Origin: Bacteroidaceae bacterium
GTDB lineage: Bacteria; Bacteroidota; Bacteroidia; Bacteroidales; Bacteroidaceae
Length of the DNA: 39,850 nucleotides
Assembly: GCA_017464345.1 (NCBI GenBank)
Contig: JAFUAH010000021.1
Coordinates: 1 to 39,850 of the forward strand
Direction: 5' to 3'
The notes beneath the pieces are model-generated. The model was not told the DNA's origin. It made no database searches and saw only the letters and a list, made by a program, of their open reading frames with translations. This document shows positions 31,641 through 38,820 of the stretch, piece by piece (the stretch's first letter is position 1; each line of letters starts with the position of its first letter). The position numbers were made by a program, and so were the translations under genes.

Positions 31641-31885
31641 CGCTATTAGAGAGGGGTGCGTGCTCGCTATTAGTGCGCCAGATTTCTCGCTATTAGCGAA
31701 CAATTCTCCTCGCTATTAGCGAGCAGGGGTAGTTGGCTATTAGCGAGCAAGAAAGTTCGCTAATAGCGAGAACTGAGGCGGGCTAATAGCGAGAATTTGG
31801 GCGCACTAATAGCGAGGAAAATGGTGCCCTAATAGAGTGGCCACTGACGCATTACTAATGCGCTGCACCGCACACTAATAGCAAG
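31641..31885. repeat. Spaced array of a near-palindromic motif, 11 units, orientation inverts midway
   Basis: CTATTAG cores start at 31643, 31667, 31690, 31713 and 31737; CTAATAG (the reverse complement) cores start at 31760, 31783, 31806, 31829 and 31875, with a CTAATG at 31855. Steps are 24, 23, 23, 24, 23, 23, 23, 23, then 26 and 20. The best conserved unit is CTCGCTATTAGCGAG; the ~10 bases between units share no sequence. It lies in the noncoding stretch between the receptor start and the HU-like gene, with no gene of its own. Confidence 0.9.
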
Positions 31886-31886
31886 A

Positions 31887-31933
31887 CAGAAAAGAGATGC
31901 GCGACCTCCGACGGGAAGCCACGCATCTTTCTG
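31887..31933 (-). terminator. Possible terminator of the HU-like gene
   Basis: CAGAAAAGAGATGCG (31887-31902) pairs with CGCATCTTTCTG (31922-31933) with small bulges, 26 bp past the HU-like stop on the minus strand. The T-run is weak. Confidence 0.5.
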
Positions 31934-31958
31934 TTTCTAAGTCCTTTGACTTGCGAGT

Positions 31959-32432
31959 TTACTCGGTGATGTCCCCCGGGTCGCCCCAGCCGCTGTTACC
32001 GCCCGACGTAGAGGAGCCGGACGACTTCGAGGTCTTCTTCTCCATCGTCTTGGTGCTCTGGAAGTCGGCCTGCTGCAATTCGAAGCGGAACTCCTTCGAG
32101 AGCACGCAGTGGGGGCGCACCTCCTTGATTTTCGCCGCCGTGCATTCGGCCTCCGTGTCGGCACCCTCGGCACGCAGGGTAACCTTGAACGTCGCCCAGT
32201 CGCCCAACTTCACCGTACGTCCGGCCTTCAGCAGGATGAGGATGGCCTTGCGGGCCTGTGCGATGGCCATTTCGGCCTCCTTAGGGTTGAGGGTGGTCTC
32301 GTCGGCAATGATTTTTGCTACTTCCTTCTCGGTGGCAGGGCTGATGCTCTTGGCCACGGGGTACCACTTCTTCTCGGCATTCTTGTCCGAGGGGTTGCTT
32401 GTGCGCAGGGTTTTGTTATAAAAAATAGCCAT
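31959..32432 (-). CDS. HU/DNABII-like DNA-binding protein of the Bacteroidota type, 157 aa
   Basis: MAIFYNKTLRTSNPSDKNAEKKWYPVAKS is the usual opening of these proteins. The HU-like core is ATEKEVAKIIADETTLNPKEAEMAIAQARKAILILLKAGRTVKLGDWATFKVTLR (~residues 32-90), with the helical dimer part and the start of the beta arm. The C-terminal ~60 residues end in a Ser/Gly-rich tail (SKSSGSSTSGGNSGWGDPGD). It likely binds and bends DNA. It has a strong promoter and a ~145-nt leader, and is divergent from the structured RNA at 32759. No small hydrophobic companion gene is seen downstream. Confidence 0.85.
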   Translation of the reverse strand: MAIFYNKTLRTSNPSDKNAEKKWYPVAKSISPATEKEVAKIIADETTLNPKEAEMAIAQARKAILILLKAGRTVKLGDWATFKVTLRAEGADTEAECTAAKIKEVRPHCVLSKEFRFELQQADFQSTKTMEKKTSKSSGSSTSGGNSGWGDPGDITE

Positions 32433-32584
32433 AATACTTAGTTTTTTGATTGTTTTACGTTTCGTTTTCTTGATAGCATTCTCTCTTGGTCCTTGTTCGG
32501 GTCGCTCCCGCCTCCCGCCGGGTCATCGGCCCCTGTCTGTCTCGGTCTTATCTCATAGGCGTTCAGTTTTGGAATTCACGAAGG

Positions 32585-32616
32585 CAAAGGTAGCAACATG
32601 CCGCCATCCGGCCAAA
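32585..32616 (-). promoter_or_regulatory. Promoter of the HU-like gene
   Basis: On the minus strand TTTG (32613-32616), 20 bp, TACCTTTG (32585-32592): full Bacteroidota consensus. The leader from here to the ATG at 32432 is ~145 nt, C/T-rich on the + strand, with no gene. Confidence 0.75.
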
Positions 32617-32722
32617 TCCCTTAACCATGCTTAACAAACTTAACCTTTGCTAACTTAAAGGATTTAACATACGCCCCCGCAATGCCTTAATAGATGTGAA
32701 AATGCAATTCCTCCCGTTAATA

Positions 32723-32754
32723 TTTGTTGCTTCGCGGATTATTCCCTATCTTTG
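32723..32754 (+). promoter_or_regulatory. Promoter of the structured RNA
   Basis: TTTG (32723-32726), 20 bp, TATCTTTG (32747-32754): full consensus, with the first stem of the RNA beginning about 5 bp later. Confidence 0.8.
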
Positions 32755-32758
32755 CAAC

Positions 32759-32936
32759 GTGTTCCTTTGGGGACACATGCTTTTTGCTCAATCACTCTGC
32801 TGAACTGCGACCTCAAAAGAGTTTAATGAGCAGACTTAATACACATTGGAGTATGCACCTATAGTGCAGACTTCTCCATAGTGTATTAGAGGTTGTCGCA
32901 GACCTAGCAAAGTGTATGGTGGGTCTGCACTTTTCC
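32759..32936 (+). ncRNA. Structured noncoding RNA, possibly 6S-type (Bacteroidales-1-like)
   Basis: It is bounded by a strong promoter and a terminator. The 5' hairpin is GTGTTCC-TTTG-GGGACAC (32759-32776). A long-range stem pairs CTGCGACCTC (32805-32814) with GAGG/TCGCAG (32889-32901). Inside it TAATACAC (32837-32844) pairs with GTGTATTA (32881-32888), then GGAG/CTCC, and an apical hairpin TGCAC-CTATA-GTGCA. The large unpaired left strand is 22 nt. The 3' hairpin GCAGACC...GGGTCTGC is followed by ACTTTTCCTTT. Length, strong promoter and one extended irregular rod fit 6S RNA; the Bacteroidales-1 identity is recollection, not shown. No open frame of note crosses it. Confidence 0.6.
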
Positions 32937-33063
32937 TTTGATTTAGGTTAGTGCTGATAGAGAGAAAAACTTTAGTATTAACTTAAATAAAAAGACTATG
33001 AGAATAGAAAAGAATTTAGTTTTGGAGCAAATTTTTAATCGTTCTGAAATAGTAAATCACGCG

Positions 33064-33088
33064 AATCACAGGGACAGGCACTTGATGG
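33064..33088 (+). repeat. Left copy of a 25-bp inverted repeat around the Sel1 gene
   Basis: AATCACAGGGACAGGCACTT plus GATGG matches the reverse complement of 34293-34317 at 24 of 25 positions. The start codon of the Sel1 gene (33085) lies inside it. Confidence 0.8.
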
Positions 33089-34140
33089 ATTTAAGAAAAA
33101 TCATATGTACAATTTTGTTTATGTTCGCGATTTTTACAAACGTATTGTCACAGACCAAGACGGTCACACAAGCCCAAGTGGACAACTGGTATAACCAAGG
33201 ATGCAACGCTTATCGAGCCAGACGTTATACCGAAGCCATAAAATGGATGAAAAAAGCGGCAGAATACGGCGATACCGCAGCAATATGCCATGTTGGAGAA
33301 TTGTATTATAAAGGCTTAGGAACGGAAAAGGATTATGATGAAGCCACTACATGGTTTCAACTCGCATCACAACTGGGTTGCAGCAAGGCAACCAAATGGT
33401 TAAGATATATCGGTTATACGTGGAGTGAACTGGCAGATAGCGCTTTTAATAGTGGCGACTATCTAAATGCCATGCAATGGGCCACTAAAGGTTCGGATTT
33501 AGGAGACCCGCGTGCCCCATACCGTATAGCAGTCATGTATCACAAAGGAACGGGTGTTGAACAAAGTTATACAGATGCCTCAAAGTGGTACAGGAAATCA
33601 GCAGAGCGAGGGCACTCCGCAGCACAATATCTGCTATCCATGATGTATGTTGCCGGTGACGGTGTGGAAAGCAACCCTAAAATGGAGTTCTTTTGGCTTT
33701 CTAAGGCTGCAGAAAATGGCAATGAAAATGCGCTGGAACTTCTGGCAACATTGCATGAGGCAAAAGATGATGAGGTGGGCTTGTTAATGTTGGAATATGC
33801 GGCCAAGGAAGACCTCCCTGCAGCCCTTTTCAAACTGGGATATTACTATTTCCAGCATGAACAAGAAATGAATGCATTCCCCCTAATTCTTCAATCAGCC
33901 AATGCAGGCAATATGGATGCACAATTCTTATTGGGCATCATGTATTCAACAGGAAAAGGTACAGAAAAAGACTATGCCATGGCACTAACCTGGCTGGATA
34001 AAGCGGCTGTCCAAGGAGACAAACGCGCTATTGAGACGGGGGGAAAAGTAGTACAGATGATACTACTTCAAGAGAGACTCAACCAAAACATTCAAAATAT
34101 CAGGGAGATATTGGAACGACATCCAGAGTGGAAAAAATAA
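33085..34140 (+). CDS. Secreted Sel1-repeat (TPR-like) protein, 351 aa
   Basis: The start at ATG 33085 gives a signal peptide (MDLRKIICTILFMFAIFTNVLS); an in-frame ATG at 32998 would add 29 residues lacking signal-peptide character. Sel1 units repeat at ~36 residues: AIKWMKKAAEYGDTAAICHVGELYYKGLG, AMQWATKGSDLGDPRAPYRIAVMYHKGTG, ASKWYRKSAERGHSAAQYLLSMMYVAGDG, FFWLSKAAENGNENALELLA, and near the end AQFLLGIMYSTGKGTEKDYAMALTWLDKAA. These helical repeats bind proteins, here probably in the periplasm. The gene follows the ncRNA by ~150 bp, and a 25-bp inverted repeat brackets it. Confidence 0.85.
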   Translation: MDLRKIICTILFMFAIFTNVLSQTKTVTQAQVDNWYNQGCNAYRARRYTEAIKWMKKAAEYGDTAAICHVGELYYKGLGTEKDYDEATTWFQLASQLGCSKATKWLRYIGYTWSELADSAFNSGDYLNAMQWATKGSDLGDPRAPYRIAVMYHKGTGVEQSYTDASKWYRKSAERGHSAAQYLLSMMYVAGDGVESNPKMEFFWLSKAAENGNENALELLATLHEAKDDEVGLLMLEYAAKEDLPAALFKLGYYYFQHEQEMNAFPLILQSANAGNMDAQFLLGIMYSTGKGTEKDYAMALTWLDKAAVQGDKRAIETGGKVVQMILLQERLNQNIQNIREILERHPEWKK

Positions 34141-34333
34141 GCAGTGTTTGCAGAATTAATCCAGTGCCATTATGGTCGATACAGACATTTCCTCAGTCTG
34201 TGATCATATCCATTATCGTGTCTTAGTCGGATAATTACTGGCATATAATCATGGGGAGGGGTACTTGATTGATTTTACGCATGGCATCAGTTCCATCAAG
34301 TGCCTGTCCCCGTGATTCCGCCCTGTGATTTTT
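34141..34333. other. Intergenic stretch between convergent Sel1 and HipT genes
   Basis: It contains a weak hairpin ACAGAC-ATTTCCTCA-GTCTGT and the right copy of the 25-bp inverted repeat. No gene is visible. Confidence 0.5.
34293..34317 (-). repeat. Right copy of the 25-bp inverted repeat
   Basis: CCATCAAGTGCCTGTCCCCG plus TGATT is the inverse of 33064-33088 with one mismatch. It lies 16 bp past the HipT stop. The GTGCCTGTCCC core resembles short REP-type elements linked with Y1 transposases in other bacteria (recollection only). Confidence 0.75.
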
Positions 34334-35278
34334 TTACAATAGTGCTATTCGCTTGTTCAGCAAACAGCAATAGTCGGTCTTCATCTTATCGGGTAGGAAA
34401 GATTGGGCGATGAGTTCTTTCCAGACGGGGAGATTGCCTTTCATCCGTTCTATCATCTTATCTGCTACGGCGATGGGAATACCGCTTTGGGTGAAGGCGG
34501 TCAGGAAGGTGTTCCTGTCGAAGCCTTTTTTGTTGCCACCCACCGTAAAACTCATGGCCATTTCCTCTGTATCCTCAGGGTCGGCCAGCAGCACCGCCAG
34601 CAGGTCGTATGCAGGGGCCAGCGTGTACTCCCCGTTGCCCGTGCCTATCAGGGAAAAGTTCTTGCAGTGCATGTCGGAATTGCCCGTTATCCAGGAAAAT
34701 AGAACCACTTCCCAGAAGCGCTGGACATCCAGCATGGGAGCCGACGAGTATTTCTTTATGGTCTCAGCCAGTTGCTGGTAGGTGCCTTGATACTTATGTT
34801 CGGTGAGGCGATTGGATAGTTGGCACATATCCAGCATGGACACCTTTTCTCCTTTCTGCCCTCGGTCCATACGGAGGGACAGGTAGCCCAATTCACCATC
34901 GGCCATTCGGATGAGCGTGTGGCGGGCGGTGCGGATGTGGGCTGCTTCGGCCATCTTCATCGTGAGGTCTTCCAGTTCGGGCAGGAAGGGGTACTTTCCG
35001 CTTTGCGGTTTGAAGATGTACTTGCCCCAGAGGCCTACGATAGTGAATTTGTCAGGTTCGTTCTTCCCACCACGGTTTACGTCCAACGACATTTTTGCCT
35101 GTACGCCTGTGACAGAAGCACTGGTGCGGATGACCTGTCGGGCAAGTTCCGACATGTTCTCCCGCGTGTAGGGTAGAAGTGGTGCGGTGCTGCTACCGAA
35201 AAACTTTCGGGCACAAGCGGGGTGGAAGTCCACCTGACCTTTTTCCAATTCCTGATAACAATACAAACACTTACTCAT
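34334..35278 (-). CDS. hipT: HipT-like kinase toxin (HipA C-terminal domain), 314 aa
   Basis: The N-terminus has a zinc-ribbon-like set Cys4, Cys7, His19, Cys22 (CLYCYQELEKGQVDFHPACA). The HipA-type kinase follows: phosphate loop SVTGVQAKMSL (55-65), the lysine segment YIFKPQ (87-92), catalytic GNSDMHCKNFS (199-209, Asp202 and Asn207), and metal-binding YDL (Asp225). The HipA_N (subdomain 1) part is missing from this chain and is encoded by the preceding gene, as in tripartite HipBST systems, where HipT phosphorylates an aminoacyl-tRNA synthetase and HipS neutralises it. The start overlaps the hipS stop by 4 nt. The substrate here is not shown. Confidence 0.85.
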   Translation of the reverse strand: MSKCLYCYQELEKGQVDFHPACARKFFGSSTAPLLPYTRENMSELARQVIRTSASVTGVQAKMSLDVNRGGKNEPDKFTIVGLWGKYIFKPQSGKYPFLPELEDLTMKMAEAAHIRTARHTLIRMADGELGYLSLRMDRGQKGEKVSMLDMCQLSNRLTEHKYQGTYQQLAETIKKYSSAPMLDVQRFWEVVLFSWITGNSDMHCKNFSLIGTGNGEYTLAPAYDLLAVLLADPEDTEEMAMSFTVGGNKKGFDRNTFLTAFTQSGIPIAVADKMIERMKGNLPVWKELIAQSFLPDKMKTDYCCLLNKRIALL

Positions 35279-35595
35279 GGCTCTAAGGGTTTTACGCTGA
35301 TGTTACCAATACAATCCTTGCAGCAAGCCATCAGGAGCGACATTCGGTCGCGAGGGTCAATCTTCCAGGACGAGGATGCGATGTCCAAAAGCCAACCCTC
35401 TGGAATTAGGCCGTCGAAAACGGGGAACATCATTTCCTTGTCATACCGCTGTTCCGTCAGGGGCATGGTGGGGCTTAGTGCCATAGCGTTTGGAATGGCA
35501 AGATACGCTTCGTCGTAAGCAAAATGGAAGCCTTCCTCGTCCTCTGTCAGGATTCCGCAGAAGGTATCATTAACATAGATACTTGCCTGTTTCAT
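35275..35595 (-). CDS. hipS: HipS-like small antitoxin (HipA N-terminal subdomain 1), 106 aa
   Basis: It consists of the HipA_N fold alone: ASIYVNDTFCGILTEDEEGFHFAYDEAYL, ALSPTMPLTEQRYDKEMMFPVFDGLIPEGWLLDIAS, ending RMSLLMACCKDCIGNISVKP. FDGLIPEGW (usually F-x-N-L-L-P-E-G) is the family signature. In full-length HipA this is the first lobe; as a separate protein in HipBST it acts as the antitoxin. It overlaps hipB by 26 nt and hipT by 4 nt, so all three are translated from one message. Confidence 0.85.
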   Translation of the reverse strand: MKQASIYVNDTFCGILTEDEEGFHFAYDEAYLAIPNAMALSPTMPLTEQRYDKEMMFPVFDGLIPEGWLLDIASSSWKIDPRDRMSLLMACCKDCIGNISVKPLEP

Positions 35596-35791
35596 ACTGC
35601 ATCAGTTTTACAGGACCAAGATGTTCCCCAAATAGGGCAAGCACGTCATTGACCTTGTCCATCCTCAGGGTTTGCTTCCCTTGTTCGAGGTCTCTCACAA
35701 ACCTGAGACCCACTCCGGCCCTCTCTGCCAACTCGACCTGAGAAAGTCCGTTTTTCTTCCTTTTCTGCTTAATATGCTCAGATAAAGACAT
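35570..35791 (-). CDS. hipB: HipB-like helix-turn-helix regulator, 73 aa
   Basis: An XRE-type helix-turn-helix spans residues ~5-60: HIKQKRKKNGLSQVELAERAGVGLRFVRDLEQGKQTLRMDKVNDVL. The short tail (GPVKLMQYETGKYLC) overlaps the hipS start. It probably represses the operon by binding the two near-palindromes at 35800-35815 and 35842-35857. The small size and position as first gene agree with HipB in tripartite modules. Confidence 0.85.
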   Translation of the reverse strand: MSLSEHIKQKRKKNGLSQVELAERAGVGLRFVRDLEQGKQTLRMDKVNDVLALFGEHLGPVKLMQYETGKYLC

Positions 35792-35799
35792 ATCTTTTT

Positions 35800-35857
35800 A
35801 TACCTTAACGGGTACAAAGGTAAGTAATTTATCTGAATAATATACTAAAACGGGTAT
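35800..35857 (-). promoter_or_regulatory. hipBST promoter with two operators
   Basis: ATACCTTAACGGGTAC (35800-35815) and ATACTAAAACGGGTAT (35842-35857) are related near-palindromes (ATAC-N8-GTAY) set 42 bp apart, or four helical turns. The -7 box TACCTTTG (minus strand, 35815-35822) sits between them. The distal site covers the place of the -33 element and the proximal one covers the transcript start, as expected for autorepression. Confidence 0.7.
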
Positions 35858-35935
35858 AAATTCCAACGAAATCTGTAAGAATACACCCGAAATGGTATAA
35901 CATAGCCGCCTGAATTAAGATTAAATAGAAGAAAA

Positions 35936-35973
35936 ACGGCCAGCCTCCCACGCTTTTGCGGAAGACTGGCCGT
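35936..35973 (-). terminator. Terminator of asnS
   Basis: On the minus strand ACGGCCAG pairs with CTGGCCGT around an inner stem capped by AAAA, then TTTTTCTTC follows. It lies 24 bp past the asnS stop. Confidence 0.85.
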
Positions 35974-35996
35974 GGCGGTTTTCCCTGACCCTGCCC

Positions 35997-37391
35997 TTAG
36001 AACATGCAGTTCTTTGGCGTACGGGGGAAGGGGATGACGTCGCGGATGTTCTGCATACCCGTGACGAAGAGTATCAGGCGCTCGAAGCCAAGGCCGAAGC
36101 CGGCGTGCGGACAGGAGCCCCAGCGGCGCGTGTCGAGGTACCACTGCAGTTTCTCGGTCTCCATGCCACGACGGTCAATCTCGGCCATCAGTTTCTCGTA
36201 ACTCTCCTCACGGACGCTGCCGCCGATGATTTCGCCAATCTGGGGGAAGAGCACGTCGGTGCCCTGCATCGTGCGGCCGTCCTCGTTCATCTTCATGTAG
36301 AAGGCCTTGATTTCCTTCGGGTAGTCGGTCATGATGACGGGCTTCTTGAAGTGTTCCTCCACGAGGTAGCGTTCGTGCTCCGAGGCGAGGTCGTCGCCCC
36401 ACTGGCAGGGGAACTCGAACTTCTTGCCCTGGCGTATGGCCTCTTGCAGGATTTCGATGCCTTCGGTATAGGGCAGGCGCACGAAGTCCTCCTTCAGCAC
36501 GCCCTCCAGTCGCTCCAGCAGGGTCTTGTCGACCATCTTGTTCAGGAACTCCAGGTCGTCGCGGCAGTTGTCGAGTGCCCAGCGCACGCAATACTTGATG
36601 AAGTCCTCCTCGAGGTCCATCAGGTCCTGCTTGTCGTAGAAGGCCATTTCAGGCTCTATCATCCAGAACTCGGCCAGATGGCGCGGCGTGTTCGAGTTCT
36701 CGGCACGGAACGTGGGGCCGAAGGTGTATATCTGCCCCAGCGCCGTAGCACCGAGTTCGCCCTCCAACTGACCGCTGACGGTCAGGGCCACCTGCTCGCC
36801 GAAGAAGTCGTCCGAGTAGTCAATCTTGCCCTCGTCGTCCTTCTTCAAGTCATAGAGATTCTTCGTCGTCACCTGGAACATGTTGCCGGCACCCTCGCAG
36901 TCGCTGGCCGTGATGAGCGGTGTGTGGAAGTAGTAGAATCCGTGTTCGTGGAAGTAGGTGTGGATGGCCATGGCCATATTGTGGCGGATGCGCAGAATGG
37001 CACCGAAGGTGTTCGTCCTGGGGCGCATGTGCGCCACGGTGCGCAGGTACTCCCACGAAGCGCCCTTCTTCTGCAAGGGGTACGTGTTGTCGCAGGGCCC
37101 CAGCACCTCTATCTCGCGTGCCTGAATCTCGCTGCTCTGGCCAGCGGCGGGGCTTTCTACAAGCACGCCCGTCACGCTCAGGCAAGCACCGGTGGTGATG
37201 AGTTTCACCACTTCCTCGTCGAAGTTCTGGTCCTCGCCTACAATCTGCACGTTCTTAATGGTGGAGCCGTCGTTCAGGGCAATGAAGAAGATGCCCTTCG
37301 AGCCGCGCTTCGAGCGCACCCAGCCCTTCACCGTTATCTCGCTACCGAAGTCCGTCCGCTTCAGTGCGTCAATGACTTTTGTTCTTTTCAT
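35997..37391 (-). CDS. asnS: Asparaginyl-tRNA synthetase, 464 aa
   Basis: It is a full-length class IIb synthetase. The N-terminal OB-fold anticodon-binding domain is [25 protein letters not shown]; motif 1 is in FRHTPLI-like [23 protein letters not shown]; motif 2 is [21 protein letters not shown]; motif 3 is [29 protein letters not shown]. It activates asparagine and charges tRNA-Asn. It is the last gene of a minus-strand run with purB and rluB, separated from rluB by a 32-bp gap made of heptamer repeats. Confidence 0.97.
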   Translation of the reverse strand: MKRTKVIDALKRTDFGSEITVKGWVRSKRGSKGIFFIALNDGSTIKNVQIVGEDQNFDEEVVKLITTGACLSVTGVLVESPAAGQSSEIQAREIEVLGPCDNTYPLQKKGASWEYLRTVAHMRPRTNTFGAILRIRHNMAMAIHTYFHEHGFYYFHTPLITASDCEGAGNMFQVTTKNLYDLKKDDEGKIDYSDDFFGEQVALTVSGQLEGELGATALGQIYTFGPTFRAENSNTPRHLAEFWMIEPEMAFYDKQDLMDLEEDFIKYCVRWALDNCRDDLEFLNKMVDKTLLERLEGVLKEDFVRLPYTEGIEILQEAIRQGKKFEFPCQWGDDLASEHERYLVEEHFKKPVIMTDYPKEIKAFYMKMNEDGRTMQGTDVLFPQIGEIIGGSVREESYEKLMAEIDRRGMETEKLQWYLDTRRWGSCPHAGFGLGFERLILFVTGMQNIRDVIPFPRTPKNCMF

Positions 37392-37393
37392 GG

Positions 37394-37424
37394 AATTTCA
37401 ACTTTCAATTTTCAACTTTCAATT
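37394..37424. repeat. Heptamer array between rluB and asnS
   Basis: AATTTCA, ACTTTCA, ATTTTCA, ACTTTCA and part of a fifth unit, in strict 7-bp steps. It fills the gap from the rluB stop codon to within a few bases of the asnS start. Confidence 0.7.
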
Positions 37425-38743
37425 TATTCAAACGCTCCCATTCTGAGCATGTTCACCTCGGCCTCGGTCAGGAAGCGCCAGTCGCCACGACGCACGTTCT
37501 TCTTCGTCAGACCGGCGAAGTAGACACGGTCGAGTTTCATCACCTTGTAACCCAGGTGTTCGAAGATGCGACGCACGATGCGGTTGCGGCCCGAGTGAAT
37601 CTCGATGCCCACCTGCTTCTTGTCCTTCTCGTCGGCATACTCGATGGCATCGGCCCTGATGGGGCCGTCCTCCAGTTCGATGCCCTCGGCTATCTGACGC
37701 ATGTCGGCAGCCGTGACGTTCTTGTCGAGGAAGACGTGGTAAATCTTCTTTTTCTTGTACTGGGGATGCGTGAGTTTCGAGGCCAGTTCGCCGTCGTTGG
37801 TGAGCAGGAGCACGCCCGTCGTGTTACGGTCGAGACGGCCCACGGGATAGATGCGTTCCTTGCAGGCATCCTTCACGAGATCCATCACCGTCTTGCGATT
37901 CTGGGGGTCGTCGCTCGTAGTCACGGTGTCCTTGGGCTTGTTCAGCAGGACATAGACCTTGCGTTCAGGCGTGATGAGTTGGTCGTGGAAGAGCACGCTG
38001 TCGGTGCGCATCACCTTCGTGCCCAGTTCCGTCACCACCTGACCGTTCACGCGCACGACACCTGCCTGGATGAAGTCGTCGGCCTCGCGACGGCTGCATA
38101 CGCCCGAATTGGCCAGGAACTTGTTCAGGCGGATGGGCTCGTTGGGGTCGTAGTGCTGTTCCTTGTACTCTATCTGCTTCTTCATGCTGTACTTGGCATG
38201 GGGATTATAGCCGGACGTACGCTGACGGTATCCGCCACGCTGCTGACCATAGCCGCCCTCACGACGCTGATAGCCTCCCTCGCGATTATAGCCTCCCTGA
38301 CGGTTGTAGCCACCTTCGCGACGCTGACCGTAGCCACCCTCGCGATTGTAGCCGCCTTCGCGCTGATAACCTCCTTCACGATTCTGGCCATAGCCGCCTT
38401 CACGACGGGGACGATAACCGCCCTCGCGCTGCTGATAACCGCCCTCGCGATTGTAACCACTCTCGCGACGCTGATAGCCGCCTTCACGTTGGTAACCGCC
38501 TTCGCGACGCTGACCATAGCCGCCCTCACGGTTGTAGCCATCCTCGCGATGCTGACCATAGCCGCCCTGCGGGCGAGCAGGCTCGTATGTACTGCTACGC
38601 TGAATGCGGGGACGCTTCGTGCGACCCTCGCCGCTGTTATTGAAACTTCTGGATTGTCCATTGTTGTAGGGACGATAACCCTCCCGGTCGCCGTTCCTCT
38701 CGTCGGAGAACTGCTCTCTCCAACGGTTGTCTTCGTTAATCAT
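37424..38743 (-). CDS. rluB: RluB/RsuA-type 23S/16S rRNA pseudouridine synthase with repeat-rich N-terminus, 439 aa
   Basis: Residues 1-59 are polar and disordered. Residues 60-180 (38204-38566) are ~20 repeats of a 6-10 residue GGYxxRRE unit. An S4 RNA-binding domain spans ~203-250 (IRLNKFLANSGVCSRREADDF), then the catalytic domain with GRLDRNTTGVLLLTNDG (catalytic Asp305) and GRNRIVRRIFEHLGYKV. It isomerises a uridine in rRNA. Which RNA it modifies cannot be told, so the gene name is by similarity. The Arg/Gly/Tyr repeats probably add nonspecific RNA binding, and such extensions are typical in Bacteroidota. It lies 71 bp after purB, with a CTAGG array in the gap. Confidence 0.88.
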   Translation of the reverse strand: MINEDNRWREQFSDERNGDREGYRPYNNGQSRSFNNSGEGRTKRPRIQRSSTYEPARPQGGYGQHREDGYNREGGYGQRREGGYQREGGYQRRESGYNREGGYQQREGGYRPRREGGYGQNREGGYQREGGYNREGGYGQRREGGYNRQGGYNREGGYQRREGGYGQQRGGYRQRTSGYNPHAKYSMKKQIEYKEQHYDPNEPIRLNKFLANSGVCSRREADDFIQAGVVRVNGQVVTELGTKVMRTDSVLFHDQLITPERKVYVLLNKPKDTVTTSDDPQNRKTVMDLVKDACKERIYPVGRLDRNTTGVLLLTNDGELASKLTHPQYKKKKIYHVFLDKNVTAADMRQIAEGIELEDGPIRADAIEYADEKDKKQVGIEIHSGRNRIVRRIFEHLGYKVMKLDRVYFAGLTKKNVRRGDWRFLTEAEVNMLRMGAFE

Positions 38744-38762
38744 AACTTTCTTTTTTAATTAA

Positions 38763-38820
38763 TTCTAGGCGTTCCTAGGAAATACTAGGTAATCCTAGGT
38801 AGTCCTAGGGAAACCTAGAT
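38763..38820. repeat. CTAGG array with exact 10-bp period, six units
   Basis: CTAGG (last unit CTAGA) starts at 38765, 38775, 38785, 38795, 38805 and 38815. Most units read TCCTAGG with 3-4 variable bases between. The last unit includes the purB stop codon. It fills nearly the whole gap between purB and rluB. Confidence 0.9.

Noticed and set aside
31641-31885. CRISPR array
   Set aside because: The conserved unit is only 7-15 bp, it inverts midway, spacers are ~10 bp, and no cas genes are present.
36105-38758. Long + strand frames opposite asnS and rluB
   Set aside because: They are shadows of conserved genes; the repeat-rich part mirrors the GGYxRE repeats of rluB.
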